Origin: Sungkyunkwania multivorans
GTDB lineage: Bacteria > Bacteroidota > Bacteroidia > Flavobacteriales > Flavobacteriaceae
Reading direction: 5' to 3'
Assembly (NCBI RefSeq): GCF_042675645.1
Contig: NZ_JBHTJH010000005.1
Location: forward strand, 124,001-188,000
DNA length: 64,000 bases
The notes under the pieces are model-generated. The model was not told the DNA's origin. It worked only from the letters and a program-made list of their open reading frames with translations, and did not search any database. Positions 41,480 through 50,988 of the stretch are shown here, one piece after another. How positions within the stretch are numbered: the first letter of the stretch is position 1; the number at the start of each line of letters is the position of its first letter. The position numbers and the translations under genes were made by a program.

Positions 41480-44400
41480 GTGTTGGCTATACTGTTGTTG
41501 CTGGTCCTTCTGATTGGTTTCTTTTCTATTCCCGCGGTACAGACATCGTTAGCGAAAAGGCTTACCGATGATATCAACCAAAAATACGGCACGGACATCC
41601 ATATTGGGCGTGTCGGGCTTAAATGGAATCTGGATGTCTCACTCAAAGAAATATTTATCAAGGATCATCACAAAGACACCCTATTTTTTGTTGGAAAACT
41701 CAATACCTCCTTGCTAAGTGCAAAGAATGCAGCTGATGGGAAATTGGAGTTTGGTGATATCGATATCGATGCCCTAACTTTTAAGCTTAAGACGTATAAG
41801 GATGAAAAAGATACGAGTTTAGATGTTTTTGTAGCAAAATTGGAACAATATGATACCATTCCAAAGACTGAACCTTCGTCATTTTTTCTAAGCACTGGCG
41901 ATATCGATATCGAAAACAGTAGATTCCTGTTGGTCGATGAAAATAAGACATCTTCGGATGTGCTTGTTTTTACCGATTTGTCCATTGAAGGACAGGATCT
42001 GGTGGTCGAAGGGCCAAATGTATCTCTTAAGGTCAATGAACTTAGTTTTTTGGATGATCGAAATCTAAGGGTAAAAAGCCTGGCCACTAGCTTTACCTAT
42101 ACGCTATCCCAAATGCGCTTTGACGACCTGCTCATCAAAACACCCTTATCCAAAGTGGCCGGTGAAATTGTGTTCAATTATGAGCGCAAAGACTTCCAAG
42201 ACTTTTTTGATAAAGTGAAGGTTTCCGCAGAATTCTCGGAAGCCACAATTTCTTTTGACGAAGTGAATCTCTTTTATAATGAATTCGGAAGTTTTATAAC
42301 CGCAGATTTTTCTACAAAGCTAGAAGGGGTGCTGAATGATTTTACCGCGAACGATTTTAAATTGGCTTCGAGCTCGACCCGCATCGATGGTAACATCCAG
42401 TTTAAGAATCTCTTTGATTCTAAAAGAGGATTCGAACTCGATGGAGATTTTGAACGATTATCCTCAAATTATTTTCAGCTACAAAGTTTGTTGCCGAACA
42501 TATTGGGCCGTTCTTTGCCCTCCTCATTTCAACGTTTTGGGCAGTTCAATATCGCCGGTTACACCAACATCACCGAAAAAGCAATCGATGCAGATGTGGT
42601 CATTGAGACCAATATCGGGGTTTTGGTATCGGATCTGGTGCTTTCGAAGATCAATAACATTGACAATGCACTATACTCTGGGACGATCATCGCAGAAAAT
42701 TTAGACTTAGGGGTCTTGTTGGAGGATGATGAATTTGGTATAGCCTCGTTTGACCTTGTTGTTGATGGGCAAGGTTTTACAAAAGAAAATCTGAACACGG
42801 AGGTGAGAGGAAGAGTATTTAAGCTCGGATACAAGAATTATAGTTATAAAAACCTTTCGGTATCTGGAATATTAAAAGATCAGCTATTTGATGGCCGCCT
42901 TGTTTCTAGAGATCAAAATGCAAAACTAACCTTTGAAGGGTTGGCTGATTTTTCTGGTGAAAAGAACGACTTTAACTTTAAGGCATCTATAGACCATGCT
43001 GACCTAAGGAGATTGAATTTTGTCCAAAGAGATAGTATCTCTGTTTTTAGAGGTGACCTTGCGATGAATATGGTGGGGACAAATTTAGACGATCTCGATG
43101 GAGAGATCCGTTTTGAGAAGACGTACTACAAGAATCAGAACCAAGAATATTTTTTCAAGGACTTTGAGGTGGTCAGTAGTTTTAATGATAGCATCAGAAC
43201 CATAACGATAAATTCTTCCGACATCGTCACAGGTTCCTTGGAAGGCAAATTCAAGATGATGGAACTTGGTTACTTGGCCCAGAATGCCATCGGAAGTATT
43301 TATGCAAACTATAGCCCCTATGTGGTTACGGAAGGTCAATTTGTCGACTTTAACTTCAATATCAAGAACAAGATCATCGATGTGTTCTTTCCAGAGGTTT
43401 CTTTAGGTCCAAATACCTTCATTAGAGGGAATATTGCGGCAAACGACTCAGAATTCAAACTCAATTTCAAGTCACCCAGTATCGACTTTTTTGAGAATGT
43501 CTTCGATGATGTGAATATACAGATAGATAATAAGAACCCCCTGTTCAACACTATTGTGGAAGTTGCTGATATCAATACTAGATATTACAACGCCAACGAT
43601 TTCAATCTGGTCAACGTAACCTTGAATGATACCTTATTCTTTAAAACTGAGTTCAATGGAGGTGAGGAAAACAGGGACAACTATGACCTTAGCTTTTATC
43701 ATACCATCGATACCAATCAACGTTCTGTGGTTGGTGTGAAAAGATCTCGCCTAAATTTCAAAGGAAATGAATGGCTTATAAATGCCGAAAATAACAAGCA
43801 GAACAAGGTCATCTTTAGCAAAAGACTCGATACGATAGACATCGATAAAATGGTCTTAACGTACGAAGATGAAAAGATCGATATCGAGGGAAAACTAATA
43901 GATTCCACGTACAAGGACGTAAAATTACGCTTCACCGATGTAGATCTTAAAAAAATCACTCCTAGAATAGATAGCCTAAAATTGGACGGGACCGTCAACG
44001 GAAGCCTTAATGTTTTTCAAAAGAATAGAAGTTATCTTACCACTTCCTCGCTAGACATAGCCAACCTGGCCGTGAATGAATTTGTGTTGGGTGATCTCGA
44101 TGTAAAAGTCGCAGGAAACGAAGATCTTACAGATTATACGGTCGACGCAAGTTTGGTAAGGGGCGATATACGATCGCTATTTGCAAAAGGAGATATTCAA
44201 GTAAGGGAGAGCGGAAATTTTATCGATGTAGATACCGAGCTCAAAGAACTCGACCTACGGCCTTTTGACCCTTTGGGAGAAGGAGTGATCGCCAATATGC
44301 GTGGTTTTGTCTCTGGGAAGGCAAAGGTGTTAGGAGCATTGGAAAACCCTTCGATCAACGGACAACTTCAACTCGAACAGGCAGGAATAGCCATTCCATA

Positions 44401-45928
44401 TTTAAATGTCGATTTTGATTTTGCAAATACCGCCAAGGTACAGCTCTATGACCAGACCTTCCATTTTGACAAGGTCAATATTGTTGATACCGCGTTCAAG
44501 ACCAAAGGGATACTAGACGGCGATATAAGGCACAGTCGTTTTTCGGATTGGGAATTAGACCTTATGCTGAATACGAATCGCCTTTTGGTACTCAACACAA
44601 AAGAAGATGAAGACGAGCTCTATTACGGAACTGCCTTCATGGATGGTAAAGCGCATATCTATGGTCCAACAGACCGATTGATCATCGATGTAGAGGCCTT
44701 GACAGAAAAGGGAACCTCGATTAAAATTCCAATAAGCGATGTGGTGACGATCGGTGACAGCTCTTTCATACGATTTGTGGACAAGAGCGATGCCAATGGC
44801 AACGGGTCACAACAAATGGCCTTGGAAGAGTTTAAAGGACTCACGCTAAATTTTGATCTGGACGTGACGCCGGATGCTGAAGTAGAGATCGTCCTGGACA
44901 AGCGCTCTGGAAGTACTTTGAGAGGAAAGGGAGCTGGGAGTTTACGCATGGAGATCGATACGAATGGAAAGTTCAACATGTGGGGTGACTTGATCACATA
45001 TGAAGGTATCTATAATTTCAAATATGGTGGATTATTCGATAAAAGGTTTGTGGTATTGCCAGAAGGAACTATTATCTGGGAAGGAGATCCGCTGCAAGCT
45101 CAAGTGAACATCGAAGCCGCGTACACCGTACCAAATGGTGCAAATCCCGCAATTTTGCTGGACAACCCCAATTTTAACCGAAAGATTCCCACCGAGGTGC
45201 GAATTCGATTGGAAGGGGAATTGATGCGTCCCGATGATCCGAAATTTGATATTAGATTCCCCAATGCCAGCGGGGTAGTGGTCTCTGAATTGGAATATCG
45301 ATTGGCCAATGAAGAAAGAGAACAACTACAGGCGATTTCACTCTTGTCGCAGGGTGTATTTATGAATGATGTTTCCATCTCCCAACAGGCATTGGCCAAT
45401 AATTTCTTAGAGACTGCCTCCGGACTTTTCGATAGCTTGTTCAACCAAGGAGACAGTAAAGTAAATATTGGGGTCAATTACGCGCCTGGAGATCGAAGTG
45501 GTGTCAATGGTATAGAAACCGATGACCGGTTGGGACTCACGGTGACCACACAAATAACCGATCGGATCTTGGTCAATGGCAGAATTGGGGTTCCGGTCGG
45601 CGGAATTACTGAGACCGCTGTCATCGGTGATGTTCAGGTAGACCTGCTGCTCAACGAGGACGGAACCCTTAGAGCTAAAGTTTTTAATAGGGAGAATGAC
45701 TTCCAGTATGTCACCGACGAGCTTGGCTACACGCAAGGTGTCGGTCTCTCATATCAAGTGGATTTTGACAACTTCAAAGAATTACTAGGTAAGATCTTCA
45801 AGCGAAGCAAGAAGAAAATGGAGGAACGCGAGCGCAAGAAGAAAGAGCAAGATGCAAAATCTTCAGAAGACGATCGGCCAACACTTCCAGGACTTTCTTT
45901 CAAGAGTGAAAAAAAGAAAAAGAACTAA
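41480..45928 (+). CDS. TamB-like translocation/assembly module protein (DUF490)
   Basis: AsmA/TamB-superfamily envelope protein of about 1482 aa, thought to bridge inner and outer membranes and to move phospholipid or help outer-membrane protein assembly. Seen: N-terminal membrane anchor (LAILLLLVLLIGFFSIP), long beta-taco-like body, C-terminal TamB/DUF490 domain (about 1100-1440, with GSLRMEIDTNGKFNMWGDLITYEGIYNF and RILVNGRIGVPVGG), and a Lys/Glu-rich tail unusual for the family. The GTG at 41480 is the first conventional start, but the open frame extends to 41420 and encodes KKLRKILLRT before the anchor, so CTG 41456 or another non-ATG start is likely. The stop overlaps the convergent symporter stop by 4 bp. 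Confidence 0.88.
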   Translation: MLAILLLLVLLIGFFSIPAVQTSLAKRLTDDINQKYGTDIHIGRVGLKWNLDVSLKEIFIKDHHKDTLFFVGKLNTSLLSAKNAADGKLEFGDIDIDALTFKLKTYKDEKDTSLDVFVAKLEQYDTIPKTEPSSFFLSTGDIDIENSRFLLVDENKTSSDVLVFTDLSIEGQDLVVEGPNVSLKVNELSFLDDRNLRVKSLATSFTYTLSQMRFDDLLIKTPLSKVAGEIVFNYERKDFQDFFDKVKVSAEFSEATISFDEVNLFYNEFGSFITADFSTKLEGVLNDFTANDFKLASSSTRIDGNIQFKNLFDSKRGFELDGDFERLSSNYFQLQSLLPNILGRSLPSSFQRFGQFNIAGYTNITEKAIDADVVIETNIGVLVSDLVLSKINNIDNALYSGTIIAENLDLGVLLEDDEFGIASFDLVVDGQGFTKENLNTEVRGRVFKLGYKNYSYKNLSVSGILKDQLFDGRLVSRDQNAKLTFEGLADFSGEKNDFNFKASIDHADLRRLNFVQRDSISVFRGDLAMNMVGTNLDDLDGEIRFEKTYYKNQNQEYFFKDFEVVSSFNDSIRTITINSSDIVTGSLEGKFKMMELGYLAQNAIGSIYANYSPYVVTEGQFVDFNFNIKNKIIDVFFPEVSLGPNTFIRGNIAANDSEFKLNFKSPSIDFFENVFDDVNIQIDNKNPLFNTIVEVADINTRYYNANDFNLVNVTLNDTLFFKTEFNGGEENRDNYDLSFYHTIDTNQRSVVGVKRSRLNFKGNEWLINAENNKQNKVIFSKRLDTIDIDKMVLTYEDEKIDIEGKLIDSTYKDVKLRFTDVDLKKITPRIDSLKLDGTVNGSLNVFQKNRSYLTTSSLDIANLAVNEFVLGDLDVKVAGNEDLTDYTVDASLVRGDIRSLFAKGDIQVRESGNFIDVDTELKELDLRPFDPLGEGVIANMRGFVSGKAKVLGALENPSINGQLQLEQAGIAIPYLNVDFDFANTAKVQLYDQTFHFDKVNIVDTAFKTKGILDGDIRHSRFSDWELDLMLNTNRLLVLNTKEDEDELYYGTAFMDGKAHIYGPTDRLIIDVEALTEKGTSIKIPISDVVTIGDSSFIRFVDKSDANGNGSQQMALEEFKGLTLNFDLDVTPDAEVEIVLDKRSGSTLRGKGAGSLRMEIDTNGKFNMWGDLITYEGIYNFKYGGLFDKRFVVLPEGTIIWEGDPLQAQVNIEAAYTVPNGANPAILLDNPNFNRKIPTEVRIRLEGELMRPDDPKFDIRFPNASGVVVSELEYRLANEEREQLQAISLLSQGVFMNDVSISQQALANNFLETASGLFDSLFNQGDSKVNIGVNYAPGDRSGVNGIETDDRLGLTVTTQITDRILVNGRIGVPVGGITETAVIGDVQVDLLLNEDGTLRAKVFNRENDFQYVTDELGYTQGVGLSYQVDFDNFKELLGKIFKRSKKKMEERERKKKEQDAKSSEDDRPTLPGLSFKSEKKKKN

Positions 45929-47655
45929 AAGATCTTTTTCCAGCTAAATCGAATGGCGATCAAGGCGATCGTCAAAAGGGCGATCATCGAACACCCCAAG
46001 ATGTACTTTCCATAGATGAAATAACCGGTACCAAATAGTGTCGCGTAGATACCAATGGTCCCGGCAAAAAAACCGAGTATTTTATACCTAAAATTTTCAA
46101 ATTTTGACGAAGCACCAAAGATCAAGGCCTCAAACTTTAGTAGCGTTTCCTTATCTGTTGGTTTTGTGAGCAAGGTTACGGCGATCCAACCAATGGTGGT
46201 AACTGCAATTCCCCATACCAATTGTTGCCATCCCTCAAGTTGAAGAAATGGTTGCTGCATTTTCCCGTTGATGAAGAATACAATGGCAATGATAAAGGAA
46301 ATGGCCATCGCCGCGATTTCACTATATGGATTGATGCGATTCCAGAACCATCTTAAAATAAAGAGAAGCCCCGTTCCGGCACCTATTTGCAGCAATAGGT
46401 CAAAAATGTCTTTGGCAGATTGAATGAAAAAAGAAAGTCCTGCGGCCAATATCATCAATACGACCGTTGCGATTCGTCCAATGGCCACGTCCTGTTTATC
46501 CGTCGAGGCTTTATTAATAAAGCGTTTGTAGAAATCATTCACAACATAGGAGGCCCCCCAATTGAGTTGGGTAGAAATGGTGCTCATAAATGCTGCGATC
46601 AATGAAGTAAGTACAAGCCCTAGCAGTCCAGCTGGTAAATAGGTAAGCATAGCGGGATATGCCACATCATGTCCTTTGATATTGTCCTCCAGTCCGGGAA
46701 ACGCAGTGCTCAAAGAAGCGAGGTCGGGGAAGACCACCAAAGAGGCCAACCCTACTAGTATCCAGGGCCAAGGACGCAAGGCGTAATGCGCAAAGTTGAA
46801 AAAAAGCACCGCTTTGGTCGCATGCTTCTCGTCTTTGGCAGCGAGCATGCGCTGAGCGATATAACCACCGCCTCCAGGCTCAGCCCCAGGATACCAAGTG
46901 CTCCACCATTGTACGGCAAGTGGGATGATAAATAGTGGGATGAGACTGGTCGTATCGGTAAAGTCTGGTAGCAGGTTTAGCCTTCCACTAACATTGGGGT
47001 GAGCAAGAAGGTTTTCCAAACCACCTACTTCCTTTAAATTAAGAATGTAGATCGTAGCCCAAATACTGCCTATCATAGCGATGATGAACTGTATAAAGTC
47101 GGTGATCAAGACACCTCTCAGCCCTCCAAGTGAAGCATAGATAACCACCACGATAGATGAGATCAGGAGGGTTTCGCCTTGGGTCAATCCCAACATGACA
47201 TTGGCTATCTTAGCTGCTGCCAAGCAAACTCCAGCCATGGTCACCACATTAAAGATGACACCTAGATAGACCGCTCTAAATCCTCTTAAGAAGGCGGCGG
47301 CCTTTCCACTGTATCGCATTTCGTAAAATTCTAGGTCGGTGGTGATGCCAGATTTTCTCCAGAGTCTCGCATAGAAGAAAACGGTGACCATCCCTGTAAG
47401 GAGTTGTGCCCACCAGACCCAATTGCCAGATACTCCACTATTGTCTCTTACGAGCTCGGTTACGAGTCCTGGGGTATCGGCAGCGAAGGTGGTAGCAACC
47501 ATCGAAACTCCAAGGATCCACCATGGCATATTTCTACCCGACAAAAAGAAGGATTTTGTGTTCTTTCCAGAGGATTTCGAAACATAGATTCCGATAAGTA
47601 GAGAGATTGCGAAAAAGGCAATGATTAGTGCATAATCAATGGTGTTAAGCCCCAT
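45925..47655 (-). CDS. Sodium:solute symporter family protein
   Basis: Na+-coupled inner-membrane transporter of the SSS family, 576 aa, about 14 hydrophobic segments. Seen: the N-terminal helix (YALIIAFFAISLLIGIYVSK), FFLSGRNMPWWILGVSMVATTFAADTPGLV (typical second and third segments), the R-x-Y-LG motif near residue 130, and LTSLIAAFMSTISTQLNWGASYVVND, the conserved eighth-helix region with Na+-site Ser/Thr residues. Its substrate (sugar, amino acid or other) cannot be inferred from sequence alone. It is convergent with tamB and divergent from pfkA. Confidence 0.9.
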   Translation of the reverse strand: MGLNTIDYALIIAFFAISLLIGIYVSKSSGKNTKSFFLSGRNMPWWILGVSMVATTFAADTPGLVTELVRDNSGVSGNWVWWAQLLTGMVTVFFYARLWRKSGITTDLEFYEMRYSGKAAAFLRGFRAVYLGVIFNVVTMAGVCLAAAKIANVMLGLTQGETLLISSIVVVIYASLGGLRGVLITDFIQFIIAMIGSIWATIYILNLKEVGGLENLLAHPNVSGRLNLLPDFTDTTSLIPLFIIPLAVQWWSTWYPGAEPGGGGYIAQRMLAAKDEKHATKAVLFFNFAHYALRPWPWILVGLASLVVFPDLASLSTAFPGLEDNIKGHDVAYPAMLTYLPAGLLGLVLTSLIAAFMSTISTQLNWGASYVVNDFYKRFINKASTDKQDVAIGRIATVVLMILAAGLSFFIQSAKDIFDLLLQIGAGTGLLFILRWFWNRINPYSEIAAMAISFIIAIVFFINGKMQQPFLQLEGWQQLVWGIAVTTIGWIAVTLLTKPTDKETLLKFEALIFGASSKFENFRYKILGFFAGTIGIYATLFGTGYFIYGKYILGCSMIALLTIALIAIRFSWKKIF

Positions 47656-47773
47656 GTAAATAAGAATTTATTAACGAAAACGATTGAAATTTTAAAAGTA
47701 TATAAAAAAGGCTAATGGCCTATCAATTTATTAAAATAAGTTTGGTAGCTTTACTTTTCAAACCAAAAATTGA

Positions 47774-48760
47774 ATGGCTAAAAGCATAACAAAAATAGGA
47801 GTTATGACTTCTGGAGGGGACGCTCCAGGGATGAATGCGGCGATACGCGCGGTGGTGAGAACGTGTGCTTATCACAGCATCGATTGTGTTGGTATTTATC
47901 GAGGATACCAAGGCATGATCGAGGGCGATTTTAAACCGATGAATGCACGTAGTGTTAACAACATCGTCAACAAGGGAGGGACCATTTTAAAATCGGCAAG
48001 ATCCAAAGAGTTTAGAACGAAGGAAGGAAGGAAGAAAGCTTTTGACCAATTGCTAGATTACGGTATCGATGCCTTGGTGCTTATCGGTGGTGATGGAACG
48101 TTCACGGGAGGTCTGGTCTTTAATGAAGAATACAAGTTTCCTATCATAGGAATTCCGGGTACGATCGATAATGACATTTATGGCACTACCTTTACTTTAG
48201 GTTATGATACGGCCTTAAATACTGTGGTCGAGGCCATTGACAAAATCAGAGATACGGCGAGCTCACATGATCGTCTATTTTTTGTCGAGGTGATGGGAAG
48301 AGATGCGGGTGACATCGCTTTAAATGCGGGAGTCGGAGCAGGAGCAGAGGAAATCCTCATCCCTGAGGAAGATATGGGCTTGGAACGTCTCTTGGATTCT
48401 TTGAAAAGAAGTAAGAAATCTGGAAAAGCCTCTAGCATTGTCGTGGTAGCGGAAGGTGATAAGACAGGAAAGAATGTTTTTGAGCTAGCAGAATATGTCG
48501 AAGAGAACTTACCCGATTATGAGGTGCGCGTTTCTGTCTTAGGACATATGCAACGCGGCGGATCCCCATCATGTTATGATAGGGTACTAGCAAGTCGTAT
48601 GGGAGTGAAGGCGGTAGAATCGTTGTTGGACGGAAAGTCGAACTTTATGGTCGGCGTCAAAAACGACGAAATCATTCTTACCCCACTCGATAAGGCTGTA
48701 AAGGGAAAATCGGAGATCGACCAAGAATTGCTTAGAGTGTCAGATATCATGACTACCTGA
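47774..48760 (+). CDS. pfkA: ATP-dependent 6-phosphofructokinase
   Basis: Phosphorylates fructose 6-phosphate to fructose 1,6-bisphosphate, the committed step of glycolysis. 328 aa, PfkA family. Seen: GVMTSGGDAPGMNAAIRAVVR (ATP site), GGDGT at 105-109, where Gly (not Asp) at the fourth position indicates use of ATP rather than pyrophosphate, catalytic PGTIDND with Asp132, and a VLGHMQRGGSPSCYDR effector region. It heads a same-strand run with gap (55 bp on) and a BadF-type kinase. The divergent symporter starts 118 bp away. Confidence 0.96.
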   Translation: MAKSITKIGVMTSGGDAPGMNAAIRAVVRTCAYHSIDCVGIYRGYQGMIEGDFKPMNARSVNNIVNKGGTILKSARSKEFRTKEGRKKAFDQLLDYGIDALVLIGGDGTFTGGLVFNEEYKFPIIGIPGTIDNDIYGTTFTLGYDTALNTVVEAIDKIRDTASSHDRLFFVEVMGRDAGDIALNAGVGAGAEEILIPEEDMGLERLLDSLKRSKKSGKASSIVVVAEGDKTGKNVFELAEYVEENLPDYEVRVSVLGHMQRGGSPSCYDRVLASRMGVKAVESLLDGKSNFMVGVKNDEIILTPLDKAVKGKSEIDQELLRVSDIMTT

Positions 48761-48815
48761 TAACTTAGAAAAATTGAATTACATCAAAAACAACTAAATA
48801 TTTAAAACATTTTTT

Positions 48816-49817
48816 ATGTCAACTTTAAAATTAGGAATCAATGGCTTTGGCCGAATCGGGAGATTGGTCTTTCGCGCAACGCTAAAGAGGGACAATGTAG
48901 AGGTGGTGGCCATCAATGACCTTTTGGATGTTGAGCATCTTGCATACCTATTGGAATATGACTCAGTGCACGGTCGCTATGACGGAGATATTAAAATAAA
49001 GGATGGCAACCTGATCGTTGATGGAAAAACGGTCAGAGTTACTGCAGAGCGTGACCCCAAAAATCTAAAATGGGATGAAGTTGGTACCGATATCGTTGCC
49101 GAGTGTACTGGAATCTTCACCACCCTGGAAACGGCTGATTATCATATTCAAGGTGGCGCTAAAAAAGTAGTGATCTCTGCACCCTCCAAAGACGCACCGA
49201 TGTATGTCATGGGTGTTAATCATAAGGAGTTAACCGCAGATCAGAAGATAGTATCCAATGCTTCTTGTACGACCAACTGTTTGGCACCGATAGCCAAAGT
49301 ACTCAACGATAATTTTGGGATCGAGGAGGCTTTGATGACCACCGTTCATGCTGCTACAGCAACGCAACTCACCGTTGATGGTCCAAGTAGAAAGAACTAT
49401 CGTCTTGGTAGGAGCGCGATGCTCAATATTATTCCTGCGACTACAGGAGCTGCCAAAGCAGTGACCAAAGTAATCCCTTCTTTGGTTGGAAAACTCACAG
49501 GAATGGCTTTTAGAGTACCAACTGCGGATGTGTCCGTTGTTGATCTTACTGTGAAATTGGCTAAAGACACCTCGTACGATGGAATTAAAAAGGCTATGAA
49601 AGAGGCTTCTGAAGGCGAGCTGAAAGGTATTCTCGGATACACCGATGAGATGGTCGTTTCTCAAGATTTTGTAGGTGATGCCAGAACAAGTATTTTCGAT
49701 GCTGAAGCAGGGATCGAATTGAATAGTAAATTCTACAAGGTGATCTCGTGGTATGATAATGAGGCTGGTTACTCGAGCAAATTGATCGACTTGGCCTTAC
49801 ATGTACACGGACTATAA
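48816..49817 (+). CDS. gap: Glyceraldehyde-3-phosphate dehydrogenase, type I
   Basis: Oxidises glyceraldehyde 3-phosphate to 1,3-bisphosphoglycerate with NAD+. 333 aa. Seen: NAD-binding LGINGFGRIGRLVFRA, Asp in INDLLDVEHL, catalytic Cys151 in SNASCTTNCLAP, TVHAATATQLTVDGPS, the C-terminal SWYDNEAGYSSKLIDL. The leader just before the ATG is AT-rich with no Shine-Dalgarno (AAACATTTTTT), common in this phylum for highly expressed genes. A long hairpin with a T-rich tail follows. Confidence 0.97.
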   Translation: MSTLKLGINGFGRIGRLVFRATLKRDNVEVVAINDLLDVEHLAYLLEYDSVHGRYDGDIKIKDGNLIVDGKTVRVTAERDPKNLKWDEVGTDIVAECTGIFTTLETADYHIQGGAKKVVISAPSKDAPMYVMGVNHKELTADQKIVSNASCTTNCLAPIAKVLNDNFGIEEALMTTVHAATATQLTVDGPSRKNYRLGRSAMLNIIPATTGAAKAVTKVIPSLVGKLTGMAFRVPTADVSVVDLTVKLAKDTSYDGIKKAMKEASEGELKGILGYTDEMVVSQDFVGDARTSIFDAEAGIELNSKFYKVISWYDNEAGYSSKLIDLALHVHGL

Positions 49818-49840
49818 AATTAATCGATAAAAACAGAAGG

Positions 49841-49890
49841 TTCCCAAGCATCTTGAAAATAGCAAGGAAGTTTGGGAATTTCTTCTTTTA
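49841..49890 (+). terminator. Probable terminator of gap
   Basis: Stepped inverted repeat: TTCCCAA/TTGGGAA (49841-49847 with 49872-49878) with an inner CTTG/CAAG (49852-49855 with 49863-49866), followed by TTTCTTCTTTT. It lies 13 bp before the BadF gene, so read-through or partial termination would set the ratio between gap and the kinase. Confidence 0.6.
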
Positions 49891-49903
49891 AAAAATAGAT
49901 GCC

Positions 49904-50764
49904 ATGATACTGATTGTAGACAGCGGTGCGACAAAGGCAGATTGGATAGCATTAGATGATTCTGGCGAACAGTTGTTCTTTACACAAACGCTTGGATTGA
50001 GTCCGGAGGTACTGACAAGAGAGATCATCAACGAGCGTTTGGTAAACAACTTTGAGCTCTACAAGCATCGAAGAGAGGTGTCACAGCTTTATTTTTATGG
50101 TGCAGGTTGCGGAACACAGCGCATGCGCAAATATCTCAAGCGTATTTTCGAGGAGTATTTTCCAGAAGCGCAGACCATCGTGGTAAAGGAGGATACCTAT
50201 GCTGCCATCTATGCGACCACCAAACCCATGGAACAGGCCATCGTCTGCATCTTGGGCACGGGAAGTAACTGCAGCTATTTTGATGGTTACGAATTGTTTC
50301 AAAAAGTACAGTCGTTGGGATATATCCTTATGGACGATTGCAGCGGCAACTACTTTGGAAGACAAATGCTACGAGACTATTACTTTCATAAGATGCCACA
50401 TATGTTGGCGACAAAATTCTCTGCGGAATTCAATTTGGATGCCGACGCCATTAAGAACAAATTGTACAAAGAGCCAAACCCAAATACCTATTTGGCGAAG
50501 TTTGCCAAGTTTCTAATTCAGAATAAAGAAGAGGAATATAGCCAAAAACTCATTAAAAAAGGAATGCAGCTCTTTATCGACAACTATATAAGGCAATACG
50601 AACAGGCCGAAGAGGTAAATATTCACTTTGTAGGCAGTATTTCATATTATCTAAAAGATGAGTTGGAAGAGGTCTTGGCGGCCAATGGATTAAAACTTGG
50701 GCTGGTGAGACGTCGTCCGATCGATGGATTGATGGAGTACCATAAGCATATGGTGTTGAGGTAG
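49904..50764 (+). CDS. BadF/BadG/BcrA/BcrD-type ATPase, probable sugar kinase
   Basis: A 286-aa ASKHA-fold ATPase of the N-acetylglucosamine-kinase-like group. Seen: phosphate-1 motif MILIVDSGATKADW, ILGTGSNCSYFDG (phosphate-2), LGYILMDDCSGNYFGRQMLRD and VGSISYYLKDELEE (adenosine site). The conserved Cys/Asp arrangement of bacterial GlcNAc/glucosamine kinases is in line with a sugar substrate, and the position right after pfkA and gap supports a role feeding glycolysis, but the substrate is inference. Similar proteins are common in Flavobacteriia. Confidence 0.8.
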   Translation: MILIVDSGATKADWIALDDSGEQLFFTQTLGLSPEVLTREIINERLVNNFELYKHRREVSQLYFYGAGCGTQRMRKYLKRIFEEYFPEAQTIVVKEDTYAAIYATTKPMEQAIVCILGTGSNCSYFDGYELFQKVQSLGYILMDDCSGNYFGRQMLRDYYFHKMPHMLATKFSAEFNLDADAIKNKLYKEPNPNTYLAKFAKFLIQNKEEEYSQKLIKKGMQLFIDNYIRQYEQAEEVNIHFVGSISYYLKDELEEVLAANGLKLGLVRRRPIDGLMEYHKHMVLR

Positions 50765-50988
50765 TACTGCTTATTCAATGTGATTTTTCATATTTAGGTG
50801 CGCTGATCAAGGTGTCTAAGGCGAAATATGATTTGCTCTTGGTTGATTGTAATGATAGTATTTTAAGACTAGATGCTGGGCAATTGAGCAAGTGGTCAAA
50901 AAAATGATCACGAAGATTATAGCTACCCTCAAATTTGGAGGTATCATGGTGATCAGGTCAGAATCATTAATAAGAATACTCAAATTAT
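50765..50988. other. Non-coding region with an inverted repeat before the POT-like transporter
   Basis: 224 bp without a convincing gene. TGATCAC (50905-50911) and GTGATCA (50949-50955) form perfect 7-bp arms enclosing CCTC/GAGG (50927-50930 with 50938-50941), so a two-step hairpin can form 34 bp before the TTG start of the transporter. It could be an operator or leader structure. Confidence 0.4.

Noticed and set aside
41392..41661. N-terminal extension of tsaD by 90 codons
   Set aside because: The extension runs antisense into the start of tamB, has no family similarity, and the MRSENIYILGIESSCDD start is the normal TsaD start.
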